From contig CM070903.1 of assembly GCA_036417435.1 (NCBI GenBank), positions 88,061,001 through 88,125,000 on the forward strand: a stretch of DNA of 64,000 bases, read 5' to 3'. The DNA comes from Inia geoffrensis. Taxonomy: Eukaryota > Chordata > Mammalia > Artiodactyla > Iniidae. Under the pieces are notes generated by a model. That model searched no databases. It was not told where the DNA came from and worked only from the letters and a program-made list of their open reading frames with translations. A program made the translations under genes and the position numbers. This document shows, one piece after another, positions 33,736 through 45,879 of this stretch. The number at the start of each line of letters is the position of its first letter. Positions within the stretch are counted from its first letter, which is position 1.

Positions 33736-34156
33736 GGTTTCTTGTAGGATAATGAAAGTGACATTACCAGAAGAAGAGAGAAGGGATGCCAGGCAGGCAA
33801 AAACAAATGTTTACCATACATGATTAAAATGTGATGATGCATATTCTATTATTTCATTCATTCATTCAAACATTAAGAAAATAAAATATTAAAGCATAAT
33901 CTCTGCCCTCAAGAAAATCATATCAGTGATTTTTAAAATAATCATATCAATAAATTATGATATATTAGACTCCATTCACCATATACACACAAAATAAGCT
34001 ATGAAAACACATAGTAGGGCTATCAGTTATACTCACAGAGGCCTTGGCTATGATTCTGTTATTAAATTGCACATTAATGTCTACCAGTAACATGCTAATA
34101 CACATAAATGTGTAGAAAACCAAAACAGAGACCTCACTCATAATTCTTGCTAAGGT
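33736..34156. other. Stretch without a recognised feature
   Basis: AT-rich. ATTTCATTCATTCATTCAAA at about 33850 and CTCTGCCCTCAAGAAAATCA may be a very decayed repeat. Confidence 0.4.
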
Positions 34157-34529
34157 GTGTGAAAATTAATAAACAGAAACTTCAATTAAAATAGAGTTAA
34201 GGTGTCAGAAGGGGGAGCTCTCATGCCCTACATAATAGCAGAGCCAAACAGGAAGAAGAAAGACTTCCACTTCTTGCCTGGCTAAAGCTCAGGCAATGAG
34301 AGATTGTCACAACTCAGCCAATGAAAAACCACTATACTTTGAACTCTCAGTTCCTCCAATGGAGGAATTATTTACTACAGCCCTCCCAACTTCCTTTTCC
34401 CCTTTTTTTTAGAAGAGCTCTCCTTGCCTTGCTGTGCAGGGACTTGTGTGTGGTTTGCAGTGGTTGCAGACTCTGAATTGCAGTTTTTGCTGGAGAAATA
34501 ATTGGTCTTCTATTTGTTTTAGGTCAACA
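34157..34529 (+). mobile_element. Solo LTR of an endogenous retrovirus
   Basis: TGTGTGAAAATTAATAAACA at the start, then AGAAGGGGGAGCTCTCATGC, GAGATTGTCACAACTCAGCC, AGAGCTCTCCTTGCCTTGCT, ACTCTGAATTGCAGTTTTTG and a TAGGTCAACA end. TG and CA termini and a U5-like end support an LTR. No internal retroviral sequence is next to it, so it is a solo LTR. The family is not assigned. Confidence 0.6.
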
Positions 34530-35250
34530 GGTGACTGACGGTGTTTTAGATGTGTCTACAATCTAATATGGAATCAACAGCTGAGGTAGTGTTTTTCATG
34601 ATTTGCCACTGCTTGGTGCTTCTAGGAAAGGATAAATTGGCAGCATCCACACTGAAAATTTGTTAACTTCGTACACTGCAATTTACTTTTTGATGTACAA
34701 TGCCACAACTACTATTAAATTTCATGCCCTGGCGGGTAGTTATTTATCAGATAGGAAACGGCTCTCTTTAAAAAATATCTTTCACTCCTCTACCACTTGG
34801 AAAGTACTGCAATGTAATTGAAAATTGGTCTAGTCAATCTGCCGTGGGCTTCTGAGAAATAATTTCTGTGAATAACTACCACCAAGAGTTTCCCCAAGGA
34901 AAACCCTTCATTAGGACTGAGAACACTTTCTGATGATTCTAATAATTACCTTTCTTTGAGTTACTGGCTCACCAGTATGGTGGTCATAAAATGCTTTGCT
35001 GGTTTTCTTTCATGCCTCTTGCCTTTATAGCTCAAGAGTCCACAACAGAAGGAGAAAACTGTTTGGTCAAGACATGAGTGTTTATTAACTACTGCTTTGC
35101 ATGAAGTATTTATTGAAATGTTGATAAAACAAACACTGAAAAATATTCTTCTGGAATGCAATAGGACATGGCCCCAATTCATCCTTAAATGTCCCTAAAG
35201 AATTTTCTCTGATATGGTTGTTATTGTTACTGAAATAAGGCTGTGGGAAT
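34530..35250. other. Stretch without a recognised feature
   Basis: No repeat or coding feature recognised. Confidence 0.5.
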
Positions 35251-35450
35251 ATGGAGGGAGAATTCTCAGATCAGAAACAGGAGATCTGGGTTTAAGTCCT
35301 GGGTCTACCTAAACTATAAGGTAAGTGGGATAATAAAACCTATCCCTTTCCACAGATTATTATGAAGATTTAATAAGCTAGTGTAGAGAGTAATACAAAG
35401 CATTATGCATGGCACATAGACAGTGCTCATACATGTTTGCTGAATAAGAA
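35251..35450 (+). mobile_element. MIR SINE
   Basis: AGATCTGGGTTTAAGTCCTG, GTAAGTGGGATAATAAAACC, TATTATGAAGATTTAATAAG and ATGGCACATAGACAGTGCTC are in MIR order. Confidence 0.82.
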
Positions 35451-35639
35451 TTCAGTTAGATTTCCAACTTTCTTATATTTGCTATTTGAATTGCAAGAGT
35501 TCATTAACACTATAGTAGTTCATTCAGTTACTGAATTCAACAATGGAACACCTTCATTTACTTTATACAATAAAAGATGCTTGGATTGTTTAAAAAAAAA
35601 AGAAAAAGAAAATACACATCAGTCCCTGTACTAATGAGT

Positions 35640-36050
35640 GGAAAGGTAAGGGCATGAATATTTACATCACATTGAGTATAGTAAGAGAGCTATGCACAAG
35701 GATCCCTGAAAACATGAGGAAAGATCCCTTGAAACTTCCTGAAGTCAGAAAAAATGTTCACAGAGAGGACAGCACTTGAGCTCAGGCATAAATAATAAGC
35801 AAGAATTTTCCAGATGGAGACAGTTGAAGCAAGACGAGTAGAGACCTACAGACAGAGAACAGAGCATATGCTAGGCATGAGGGAAAATGGTATGGTAATA
35901 GAACAGAAGGCAGATTAGTATGACTAAAAGGAGCTGCATGAGGAAGAAAACCAGGAGGTGAGGGAATAAAGATCAGATCATGAAGGCTCTTGTGTGCCTT
36001 TCTAGGAGTTTGAACTTTATCTTCTAAGACAAGAAAATCAGAATCACTTA
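35640..36050 (+). mobile_element. Old interspersed repeat, family Z, copy 1 (family not named)
   Basis: GAGAGGACAGCACTTGAGCT, GATCAGATCATGAAGGCTCT and AGGAGTTTGAACTTTATCTT belong to a frequent long mammalian repeat. Part of it is also present at 62931-63700. I do not assign a class. Confidence 0.5.
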
Positions 36051-36059
36051 CAGGCTAGC

Positions 36060-36585
36060 TGGTGGTTTAGCTCAGAGTTGCTTATGAAGTTGAAAGTCAA
36101 GATGTTGATCAGAGCTGCTGTCATCCAAAGGTTTAATTGGGGCTGGAGTCTACTTGCAAGATGGCTCATTCACATGGTTATTAGCAGAGAGACTCAGTTC
36201 ATTGTCACATGGGCCCCTCTCTATTGCTGCTTGAGTGCCTTCATGACATGGTAGCTGGCTTCCCTCAGAGCAAGAATCTTGTGTTTAGATTCAAGAAAGA
36301 GAGAGAGAGAGTGAAGAGTAGGCCACCAATTTACTTATGACCTGGTCTCAGATGTCACACAATGACATAGCCATCATATCCTATTATTTAAAAGTCACTA
36401 AGTCCAGTCCATACTCAAATGGAAGAGAATTAGCCTCCCCTTTTGGAGGGAGGAGTGTTGAAGAGTTTCTGGAGAATATTTTTAAACCACCACAGGTAGA
36501 GATTCTGTTGTCCATTCTCACACCTGCTAGATGCAGTTTGGCTGCCTGCAAAATTTCTTGCTCATATTTCACTTCTCTCTAGATT
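36060..36585 (+). mobile_element. Old interspersed repeat, family W (family not named)
   Basis: GTCATCCAAAGGTTTAATTG, CTTGCAAGATGGCTCATTCA, TTCATGACATGGTAGCTGGC, AAGTCACTAAGTCCAGTCCA and TTTTAAACCACCACAGG are words of a common mammalian repeat. It contains a GA run at 36297-36310. Confidence 0.5.
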
Positions 36586-37794
36586 TCTTGTGGCCATGCC
36601 TGTGAGGATGCCCCACAGCATTGTTTTGGGTGCTACGACCCAGATCGAAGCTGCTCTTGCCATATCCATCTCACACTTCACTCTGTAATTCCGTAGATAC
36701 CATGATCTGTCTTTAATGCCTGGTCAAATCTCAAGGTATGAAAAATATCCTCCAGATCTCTTCATTGAAGCCTTGGGGAAAGAAAAGGCTATGAATGATG
36801 TGGAGTAGATTCAAATATAGCCCATGGGTCACAATTATTAAGATCTTGATAGTTCTGTGAGAGGGAAGGGAAGACTTTTCCAGTGTTGGTAGTTGTAAGT
36901 CATTATTTCACTCCAGATGTTTTTAGTTCTCTATTCTTAAACACCAGTTAAAGCGTAGCTTAACAGTGTTCTCAGGAGGCTTTTCTCTAACCAGTTTGCA
37001 GATTTGTTTCACTAGGACGTCTTTGAAATACGTGGCCATAGTTGTTTTGTTTCCTGCATTCATTATCCGTATAATATGTGTTTTAGTTTTATTACTCCTG
37101 CAATCAGAGCTGGAGACAAGAACCAGAGTCCAAGGAGTTTATTTAGGCAGTGATCTCAAGAATCACGAATGAGGGAGTGGTGAGAGTGAAGCAGGGAAGA
37201 GAAAAGGTCAGTATAAGAGTATTTTTCAAGGTCACTGTTGGGGCCATTGGGATCTCAACTGTACTGGGATTGTTAAACATGTACAGAATACTTCCAAGGA
37301 TTTTCCAAAGGACAGGAAGCTGAGGTATTTATCAACTGACTCCCACTGGTTGAAAGCAGCCTGAGTTCTTCAATGTTCTGTATTTCTGGATTGTCCCCCT
37401 GAGTGGCTGAATGGACTCCTGCAGGTCTGGAAAAGGCATGAAAACTTCAAGTGTGAAGCTATCCATGTGCCTCTAAGTTCTCATGCAGCTGTCACTGCAG
37501 CTGCAGTTCCAACCAGAGGTGGGCTGAGGGCGTGTGAGGCAGGAAAACAAAAGCCTGTGATACAACTTGTAAATGAGCGCTGAAGGCAACACTTCAAGGG
37601 ATTTATCCTACAGATGTTAAAACAGTCTTTGGAACAAGGACACTGCCCCTTGATGTAACTGCTCCAAAAGAATAAGACTTATTTGGGTCTTTAAGTTGTG
37701 ATTTCTTTTGTTGTTTTGAAGGGGTTTAATATCACAGCTCCTATGGGGCAGCACAAATCAGAATTGTAAAATAGAGCAAATATATATATTTTAA
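36586..37794. other. Mostly unassigned; possible L2 fragment at 36900-37090
   Basis: TTAACAGTGTTCTCAGGAGG, CTTTTCTCTAACCAG and ATTCATTATCCGTATAATAT resemble L2, weakly. The block 37100-37300 (GTGATCTCAAGAATCACGAA) may be another decayed repeat. The rest is unrecognised. Confidence 0.4.
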
Positions 37795-38692
37795 TTAATA
37801 GATTTTATTTTTTAGAACAGTTTCAAATTTACATAAAAGTTGAAGAGGTAGTACAGAGCATCGCTGTGTACTCCCAACTCCCCCACATGGTTACCCTATT
37901 ATCAATATCTTACTTTAGTGTGGTACATTTGTTACAACTAATGAACCAATATCGATACATTATTATTAGCTAAAGTCCATAGTTTACATCCAGGTTAATG
38001 CTTTGTGTAGTACAGGTCTATGGGTTTTGAAAAATACATAATGTCCTGTATCCAACTTTACAGTATCATACAGAATAGTTTCACTGCCTTGAAAATCCCC
38101 TGTGCTTCAACTAATCATCTTTCTTCCCTCTCCCAAATCCCTGGAAATCACTGATTTTTTACTATATCTATAGTTTTGCCTTTTCCAGAATGTGATATAG
38201 TTGGAATCATGTAGATATAGCCTTTTCAGACTGGCTTATTTCACTTAGTAATATTCATTTAAGGTACCTCTATTTATTTTTGTGGCTTGATAGCTCATTT
38301 CTTTTTATCACTAAATAATATTCCGTTGTGTGGGTGAACTGCAATTATGAATAAAATTGCTATAAATATTGATTTGCAGGGTTTTGTGTGGACATAAGTT
38401 TTCAACTCCTTTGGGTAAATACCTATGGATGTAATTGTTGGACCATATAGTAAGTCTGTGTTTAGCTTTGCAAGAAACTGCCAAACTGTCTTCCCAAATG
38501 CTGTATAAGTTTGCATTCCCTCCAGCAATGAATGAGAGTGCCCAATGCTCCATATCCTTATCAGCATTTGGTGTTGTCACTGTTTTGGAATTAGAGGTAG
38601 TATAACATTATTGTTTCAATTTACAATTCCCTATTGGCATGTGATGTTGAGTATCTTTTTATATGCTTATTTGTGTCTTCTCTCTTTTTTCT
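37795..38692 (-). mobile_element. Ancient L1M (MB/MC-like), 3' UTR and ORF2 end
   Basis: On + it reads TTTATTTTTTAGAACAGTTT, TTAGTGTGGTACATTTGTTA, TATGGGTTTTGAAAAATACA, TTTTGCCTTTTCCAGAATGT, GGTTTTGTGTGGACATAAGT, AGAAACTGCCAAACTGTCTT and CAGCATTTGGTGTTGTCACT. Two short ORF2 frames (38295-38580) are degraded. Confidence 0.85.
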
Positions 38693-40161
38693 TGGTTAGA
38701 TTGACTAAGGTTTATCAATTTTGTTGATCTTTTCAGAGAAGCAGATTTGGTTTCTTTGATTTCTGGTTTTCGACTTCATTGATTTCTTCTAATTTTCATT
38801 ATTTCTTTTCTTGTGCTTGCTTTCTCTTAAACTGCTTTTCTTACTCTAGTTTCCTAAAGTGGAGATTTAGATTTTCATTTTAAATCTTTCTTTTTAGTAT
38901 AGTCATTCAGTGCCATAAATGTCCCTGTAAGCACTGCTTTTGCTGTTTCCCACAATTTTGGTTTGAAATATATTTTACATTTCCCTTGCAACTTTTTCTT
39001 TCACCCACTTTTTATTTATAAGTGTATTGTTTAATCTCCAATTACTTTGGAATTTTCCATCTATCTTTCTGTTATTGTTTTCTAGTTTAATTCCACTGTG
39101 GTCTGAGAGCATACTTTGTATGACTTCTATCCTTTTAAATTTGTTAAGATATGTTTTATGGTCCAGAATGTAGTTTATCTTGATGAATGTTCCTTGTGAG
39201 TTTTAGAAGAGTGTGTAGTCTGTTATTGTATGAAGTCCTCTATAAATGTGAATCTGATCCAGTTAATTGATGATACTGTTCAGTTCAACTTTGTTCTAAC
39301 TGTTCTCTGCCTATAGGGTCTGTCAGCTAATGGGAGAAGGGTGTTGAAGTCTTTAACTACAATGGTGAATTTGTTTCTCCTTGCAGTTCTATTGGGTTTT
39401 GCCTCGTGTATTTTGATTTCTGTGTTGTTAAGTGCATACACGTTAAGCATTGGGATATCTTCTTATAGATTTGACCCCTTCATCATTAGGTACTACTCCT
39501 CTTTATCTGATAAATATTTTTTGTTCCAAAGTCCACACTGTCTTAAAACTATTCCAGCTTTCATTTGATTGGTACTAACATGGTATCTTTTTCTCCATTC
39601 CTTTACTTTTAATCTATCTGTGTGCTCATATCTAAAGTGGGCTTCTTGTAGACAACATATACTTGGTATTGTTTTTTTAATCAATCTATTTAACAATCTC
39701 TGTCTTTTAATTGATGTATTTATGCCATTCACATTTTAATTGATTGTTGATATAGTTGGATTAATATCTATCATGTTTGTAGCTCTTTTCTGTTATTTCC
39801 ACTCTTCTTTGTTGTCTTCCTCTCTTACTGCCCTCTGTGGTTTTAATTGAACATTTTATATTATTCTATTTTCTCTCCTCTTTTAGCATATCAATTATGC
39901 TTCTTTAAATTTTTTTAGAGGTTGCCCTAGAGTTTGCAATGTACATTTATAAATAATCTAATTCTACTTTCAAGTAATACATTACCACTTCACAGGTAGT
40001 ACAGGTACCTTATAACAGGGTATTCTCTGTTCTTCCCACCCATCCCTTATAACATTGCTGTCATTCACTTCCCCTAACCATATGCTATAATCACCCAAAA
40101 CATTGTTGCTGTCATTGCTCTGAACAAACAGTAATCTATTATATCAATTACGAATTAGAAA

Positions 40162-40189
40162 GTTGCATGTCAACTATACCTCAAAAAAA
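40162..40189 (+). mobile_element. 28 bp micro-retroinsertion with 10 bp duplication
   Basis: GAATTAGAAA at 40152-40161 recurs at 40190-40199. Between them lies GTTGCATGTCAACTATACC followed by TCAAAAAAA. The insert looks like the extreme 3' end of an L1-type transcript with a short A tail. Confidence 0.6.
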
Positions 40190-41343
40190 GAATTAGAAAA
40201 ATATAATATTTTACTTTTCCTCTATTTATTTCTTGTTCTTCCTTTCTTATGTAGATTTGAGTTTCTCCCTGTATTATTTTGCTTGTTTCTGAAGAACTTT
40301 TAATAATTCTTGCAGGGTAGGTATACTGGTGAATTCCCTCAGTCTTTGTTTGTCTGAGAAGTCTGTATTTCTCCTTCACCTTTGAATGATGAATTCACTG
40401 AATACAATTTCTTTTTTTTAATACTGGTAGTTTTTCTTTAAACACTTAAAATATTTCACTCCCCTCCCATCTTATTTTCATGGTTCCTGACTACAAGTCT
40501 GATGTCATTCTTATTTTTGTTCCTCATAGGTAAAATATTAATTTACTCTGGCTTCTTTCAAGATTTTTCCTTTGTTTTTGATTTTCTGATGCATGTCTAG
40601 ATGCAGTTATGTTTTGCAGTTACCTTGTTTGGTATTCTATGAACTTCCTGTATCTGTGGTTTGGCATCTGTCATTAATTTTGAAAAATTTATAGCCGTCA
40701 TCTCTTCAAACAAGTCTTCTGTTCCTTCCTCTCTTTCCTCTGCTTCCCATAACATCTATTCCACCACTTTCTTAACTGTCCCACAGTTCTTATATATTGT
40801 GTTTCATATTTTTAAAAAATTCTTTTTCTCCACATTTCAGTTTGGGAAATTTCTACTGACATATCTTTAAGATCACCAGTTTTTTCCTTGGAGTGTCCAA
40901 TCTTGTAATGAGCCCATTAAAGCCTTTCTTCATTTTTTGTTTTTGTTTTCTAGCATTTACTTTTGATTCTTTCTTAGAGTTTTCATCTTTCTGCTTACAT
41001 TATTTATCTGTTTACACATGTCATCTACTTTTTCATTAGTCTTTAATATATTAATCATAGTTATTTTAAATTCCCTACCTAATAATTCCAAAATCTGTGC
41101 CATATATGAGTCTGATTCTGATGTTTGCTTTATCTCTTCAGAATATGCCTTTCCTTGTCTTTTAGCATGCCCAGTAATTTTTTGGTGAAAGCCAGACATG
41201 ATGAATTGACTAATAGGAACAGAGGTTAATTAGGCTTTGGGTGTGAAGTTTTATGATAATCTGCCTAGGAAGTAGGTTGTGTTTAATGTTTGTTGTAGCT
41301 GTAGGTGCCAGAGGCTTCAGTTTCCTCTAGTTTTCATGCACGC

Positions 41344-41346
<3 letters not shown>

Positions 41347-41379
<33 letters not shown>
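41347..41379. repeat. TG dinucleotide microsatellite, about 16 units
   Basis: Uninterrupted TG run after CACGCACA, inside the old L1 5' region. Confidence 0.97.
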
Positions 41380-41381
<2 letters not shown>

Positions 41382-42189
41382 AACTCCCATTTGTCTTTGT
41401 GCTTAACTTAGACCTCCTTTTTAAATTACGTCTGTGTCTTGTAGTTCTCTCAGCTGTAATCCACTGATACTATACTGGAGTCCTGCTGATGTGATGGTAA
41501 GGTATAATGGACGAGACATTTTCTATAATCTTATGATAAAATCTCATTTTTTTAGTGGTTCTAAGTCCCTGGGCTTCGGTAGTGCTTCTTAGTTTTCTTA
41601 CTTGTTTTTTTTTTTTTTTTTTTCCTCCTCCCCTTCCTTGTGATAGGAAAGGTAGAGGGGGCTGGATCTGAGCAGTTACCCCTCCTTTAGGTTAGATAAG
41701 ACTCTGGTAACATAGCTTCCCTTGAAGGTCAGTCTTTTGTTATGTAGGTGCTCTGGGCATATTTCAAAATGGTTGTTTTTTCCCTCCTCCTGCTCTAAAC
41801 ACAGAAGGGAATTTTGCTCTCACCTTTAAGGCAAGAACCTGGTGAGATTGCTGGAGATAAAACTCATGAAAGTGTGGAGGTCTCTCTAAGACTGGGTCCC
41901 TAGGAGTTTTTAACTCCCAAGCTAGTCCAGACCCAGTCTCCAGAAATTCATCAAAATTACCATGTATATGTTCTTACCCATTTATGGCTTCAGTGGCTTC
42001 TGTTTCAGGTAAACTGACCTCAGCTCTGGTTCTCTGTATTCGTCAGTCTCTCCGGATTTTAGGAAGACAATTTGCTCTATAATTTCAATTATTTGATGGA
42101 TCTAAGAAAAGTCATTGTTTTTCAGCTTGTTCAGTGTTTTTCTTGTTGTGAGAATGGGAGTGGAAATTTCCAAGCTATTTACATGTCAG

Positions 42190-42345
42190 AATTCAAAAAA
42201 CATATTTTAACCTTTATTAAGTTACAGTTTACATATTATAAAATTCATGTATTTTAAATGTGCAAATCAGTGATTTCTAGCAACTTTATTGAGTAAGGCA
42301 ACCATCACCATAAGTCAGTTTTAGAGCATTTTCATCTCCCAAGTT
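42190..42345 (-). mobile_element. L1M 3' end fragment
   Basis: TTAACCTTTATTAAGTTACA, AAATGTGCAAATCAGTGATT, CAACCATCACCATAAGTCAG and TTTAGAGCATTTTCATCTCC are the reversed 3' terminus of L1MC/ME-type elements. Confidence 0.7.
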
Positions 42346-42494
42346 GGGGAGTGTGCTTTTGATATCTCCAACCTCCCCACAGAAATTCTCCCACATGTCC
42401 AGACCTAAATGTATTTGCTAATATTTCCCCAGCATTTTATTGTATCTGGTAAAATATTATCTGCTGGAGCTCTTCTGATTCCCAGCCTTGTTTT

Positions 42495-42690
42495 CCTAAG
42501 AGGTTGGATTTGGAGTTTGAAGACTCCACATTGCCACTTATTATTTTTATCACCTTAGGCAATTCACTTAAATTTCAGAGGATTTCCTGAGAAAAGAAAG
42601 TAGAAATTATTTATCCTGATATTCCCTGCAACTAGCAAAATAGTGGGCACATAGGTGGTGATCAATAAATATTTGTGAATGAACAAATCT
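42495..42690 (+). mobile_element. MIR SINE, diverged
   Basis: GGATTTGGAGTTTGAAGACT, TATCACCTTAGGCAATTCAC, GTGGGCACATAGGTGGTGAT and CAATAAATATTTGTGAATGA fit MIR order. Confidence 0.65.
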
Positions 42691-43739
42691 GGACTTGGTT
42701 ACAATATTCATGGAATAGTGGGATTGGACCAGATTAGGAGGTGTGTTCTTGGATCTATGATGGGTATGGAAATGCCCTGATAATGTCTGAAAATTTTTCT
42801 TGGTGTAGCCTTCATGAAATTTTCAAAGGTTTCAAGGCCCAAAGGGGTAAAGAACAGTGGACTCAATGATATCCAAAGACTTTTCCAACTCAAACATTCT
42901 GTCAATCAATGTATACTGTATTTCTTGTTCCTAACTCAGGATTTTTATAAACCAGACATTATATAACTGAGAGCATTTTGGCATTTGGCTCTAGTTATTA
43001 ATAAGCGTTCCTATTACACCACACACCTGAATTTATACAAGCACTGGTAAAAGGTGAATTCCGCACTACTTAGGCTCAAAGACTGCAAGGTGCTAGTTCC
43101 CACAAATCTAAATCTTGGGATCTCACCACCTCTAGCTGACCATGAAAAAGGAGGTTGAGAGCTGAAGAGAAAAGAAGTGACTAGGTCTGCAAATCAGACC
43201 TTGGCTTAATTTATCCAAATAGCTGCATGTGTGGAAGAGGTAGAAATGAGAGTTTAGTTTGCCTAGCCATCCCCAAAGAGCCAGGTTCTGTTTAGAACTG
43301 CCTATCACTTTAACACAGGAAACAGGAAGTAGAATATAGGTTCATTCCTTAAAAGACCATTATGAATTAGGTTGCAACTCTTCAATTTTTAGAGGGCAAG
43401 CAGAGAGGTGAACTAAGAAGAGGGTGGACAGAAGAGGCAGGTCTGATGTGGAGAGATGGGGCTGAAAGTTTCGCTCTGTACTACTTTGGACATTGGACTT
43501 ACTTTGATTGATAGGCTGTCATTCATCACTCAAGCATGATTTTGCCTTGAGCATGACTTCAATTTGATAAATGCTTTGTTGTTCTAACAAATGCTTTGTT
43601 GTTCTTGCTGTACATAACCCTTCCTTAGGCCAACTTCTGTAGCATTTCCACATGTCCTCACTCAGCCATGCAGTCATTACTAACACCTAGCCTCTTGATG
43701 CATTGGATTTATACTTAATCATTTTTTTAGTCACTCTAC

Positions 43740-43740
<1 letters not shown>
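42691..43740. other. Stretch without a recognised feature; 20 bp direct repeat at 43571-43606
   Basis: ATGCTTTGTTGTTCTAACAA is followed by ATGCTTTGTTGTTCTT. No other feature. Confidence 0.5.

Positions 43741-43742
<2 letters not shown>

Positions 43743-43777
<35 letters not shown>
43743..43777. repeat. CA dinucleotide microsatellite, about 17 units
   Basis: Uninterrupted CA run. Likely length-polymorphic. Confidence 0.97.
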
Positions 43778-43778
<1 letters not shown>

Positions 43779-44124
43779 CATTAATTATATTTTTTACTAG
43801 CAGGTAGTTAATAAATATTTATTAAATGAATGGACAAACGCATAAATAAATCACTGCTGCCTTAAAGCATTTAGCTTGATGGAGTGACTAACACTTCATA
43901 CACTGATATGTCTACTTATATTATTATTTTTCTTCCTTACTCCCAACTCACACATGGTAAGATATAGAGTAATAAGAATATAGGACAAAGGACAGATATA
44001 TTTGGGGATGGAAGAAGTCAGAATCATAAGAAGATATTTCCATTTCCTGGGCCCTCAGGTACCAGAAACCATGATGAGGTTTTATCTCATGGATCATCAC
44101 AGTGGTGTAGCAAAACAGGTGTGG
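43778..44124. other. Stretch without a recognised feature
   Basis: TTAATAAATATTTATTAAAT at about 43808 may be an L2/MIR end. Otherwise nothing. Confidence 0.4.
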
Positions 44125-44245
44125 CTTGATTATATTTATTTCTCAGAGGAGCTAAAACCAAGTGAAAGTAATGAACTTACCCAAGGTCAAAGAGACTGTA
44201 AGAGATACAGCCACACCAGGAATCCAATGCCAACTCCAATTTAGC
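44125..44245 (+). mobile_element. MIR SINE, 3' half
   Basis: TCTCAGAGGAGCTAAAACCA, TGAACTTACCCAAGGTCAAA and GCCACACCAGGAATCCAATG fit MIR. Confidence 0.55.
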
Positions 44246-44494
44246 ACAGAGCCAGCCTGCATTTTACCCAGAGCCTGCTCAGACTGAATCTAGGGCTCCA
44301 TACATAGGGTAGGCCCAGGTTGGCCCTGAAAGGAAGCAATATTTGTCACTCCAAAAGAGACCTCTTTGTGTATTGATTATTTTAAGCCATTATTTTTAAA
44401 AAACTGCAGACACAGAAGAAGCTCTGAAAACCGAGTAAAAGCTACCCTTTTATAAGATATATTTACAGTTATAAGGGAAATCTCCATTCATAAA

Positions 44495-44870
44495 TGTGTG
44501 TCCCTCTCTGTACCAGGAAGAGAAGAATAACTCTAAATCTCAAGAAACTCATCAATGGAAAAGGCCAGGACTTAAATTTGCATAACAACCTTACTCTTGT
44601 TTACTGTGCTTCTCCTGGTAACCTACCATAAGTGACTTCTAACCCCTAGCATCTTGTTTTGTCTTTAGCTGAAGATGGTATTTAAGGTGATGGCTTTGGC
44701 CATTATGAGGAGTTACTCAGTTTCTCTGGGGCTCTCCCATGTACGCATTAGGTATACATGTTATTAAACTTCTGTTTGTTTTTTTTTCCTTTTAATCTGT
44801 CATATCAATTTAATTATTAGACAAGCCAAAGAATCTAGAAGGGTAGAAGGAAATTTTTTCTGCCCCTACA
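44495..44870 (+). mobile_element. LTR of an endogenous retrovirus, ERVL-like
   Basis: TGTGTGTCCCTCTCTGTACC start, AGGCCAGGACTTAAATTTGC, TGTGCTTCTCCTGGTAACCT, TCCCATGTACGCATTAGGTA, TTAATCTGTCATATCAATTT and AAGGAAATTTTTTCTGCCCC ending CTACA. The last part parallels the LTR at 676-1219. It is solo, and the L1 at 44901 inserted just downstream. Confidence 0.65.
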
Positions 44871-45658
44871 CCCATAGACATAAAGCAGAGCACAGGTGTC
44901 CTTTTTTTAAAAATCTTTATCAGAGTATAATTGCTTTACAATATTGTGTTAGTTTCTGCCGTATAGCACAGTGAATCAGCTATATGTATACATAACCCCA
45001 TATCCCCTCCCTCTTACATCTCCCTCCCACCCTCATATCCCACCCCTACAGGTGGTAACAAAGCACCAAGCGGATCTCCCTGTGCTGTGTAGCTTCTTAC
45101 CACTACCTATCTATTTTACATTTGGTAAATATAAAAAATTTACCTTTATTTTTTATTTTTTAAGATTCCATATATATGTGTTAGCATACGGTATTTGTTT
45201 TTCTTTCTTACTTACTTCACTCTGTATGACAGACTCTAGGTCCATACACCTCACTACAAATAACTCAGTTTCACTTCTTTTTATGGCTGAGTAATGTTCC
45301 ATTGAATATATGTGCCATATCTTCTTTATCCATTCATCTGTCGATGGACACCTAGGTTCCTTCCATGTCCTGGCTATTGTAAATAGAGCTGCAATGAACA
45401 TTGTGGTACATGACTCTTTGGGGATTATGGTTTTCTCAGGGTGTATGCCCAGTAGTGGGATTTCTGGGTTGTGTAGTAATTCTATTTGTAGTTTTTTAAG
45501 GAACCTCCATGCTGTTCTCCATAGTGGCTGTATCAATTTACATTCCCACCAACAGTGCAAGAGGGTTCCCTTTTCTCCACACCCTCTCCAGCATTTATTG
45601 TTTGTAGACTTCTTGATGATGGCCATTCTGACTGGTGTGAGGTGATACCTCATTGTAG

Positions 45659-45879
45659 GGTTTTTTTTTGTTTTTTTGGTATTTTTTTGCGGTACGCGGG
45701 CCTCTCACTGTTGTGGACTCTCCCATTGCAGAGCACAGGCTCCGGACGCGCAGGCTCAGCAGCCATGGCTCACAGGTCCAGCCACTCCACGTCATGTGGG
45801 ATCTTCCCAGACCGGGAAATGAACCCATGTCCCCTGCATTGGCAGGTGGACTGTCAACCACTGCGCCACCAGGGAAGCC
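45659..45879 (-). mobile_element. CHR-2 type SINE, copy 9, inside L1 ORF2
   Basis: T-rich end then GCGGTACGCGGGCCTCTCAC to GGGAAGCCC. CCTCATTGTAG at 45648-45658 is repeated at 45880-45890. The SINE splits ORF2 just before the C-terminal cysteine motif. Confidence 0.96.

Larger units (their letters stand above)
38693..42183 (-). mobile_element. Ancient L1ME/L1M4-type 5' portion: ORF2 start, ORF1-side region and 5' UTR
   Basis: It begins at the ORF2 linker region (TTTATCAATTTTGTTGATCT), then the endonuclease (a frame at 39493-39732 on - retains CLQEAHFR). Further on are TTTAGAGGTTGCCCTAGAGT, GTCTGAGAAGTCTGTATTTC, AAGCCAGACATGATGAATTG, TTTGTTATGTAGGTGCTCTG and TTTCTTGTTGTGAGAATGGG, which belong to the 5' part of old L1s. 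The reverse transcriptase core expected before 38693 is absent. Old L1 5' regions are retained less often than 3' ends. Confidence 0.8.
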
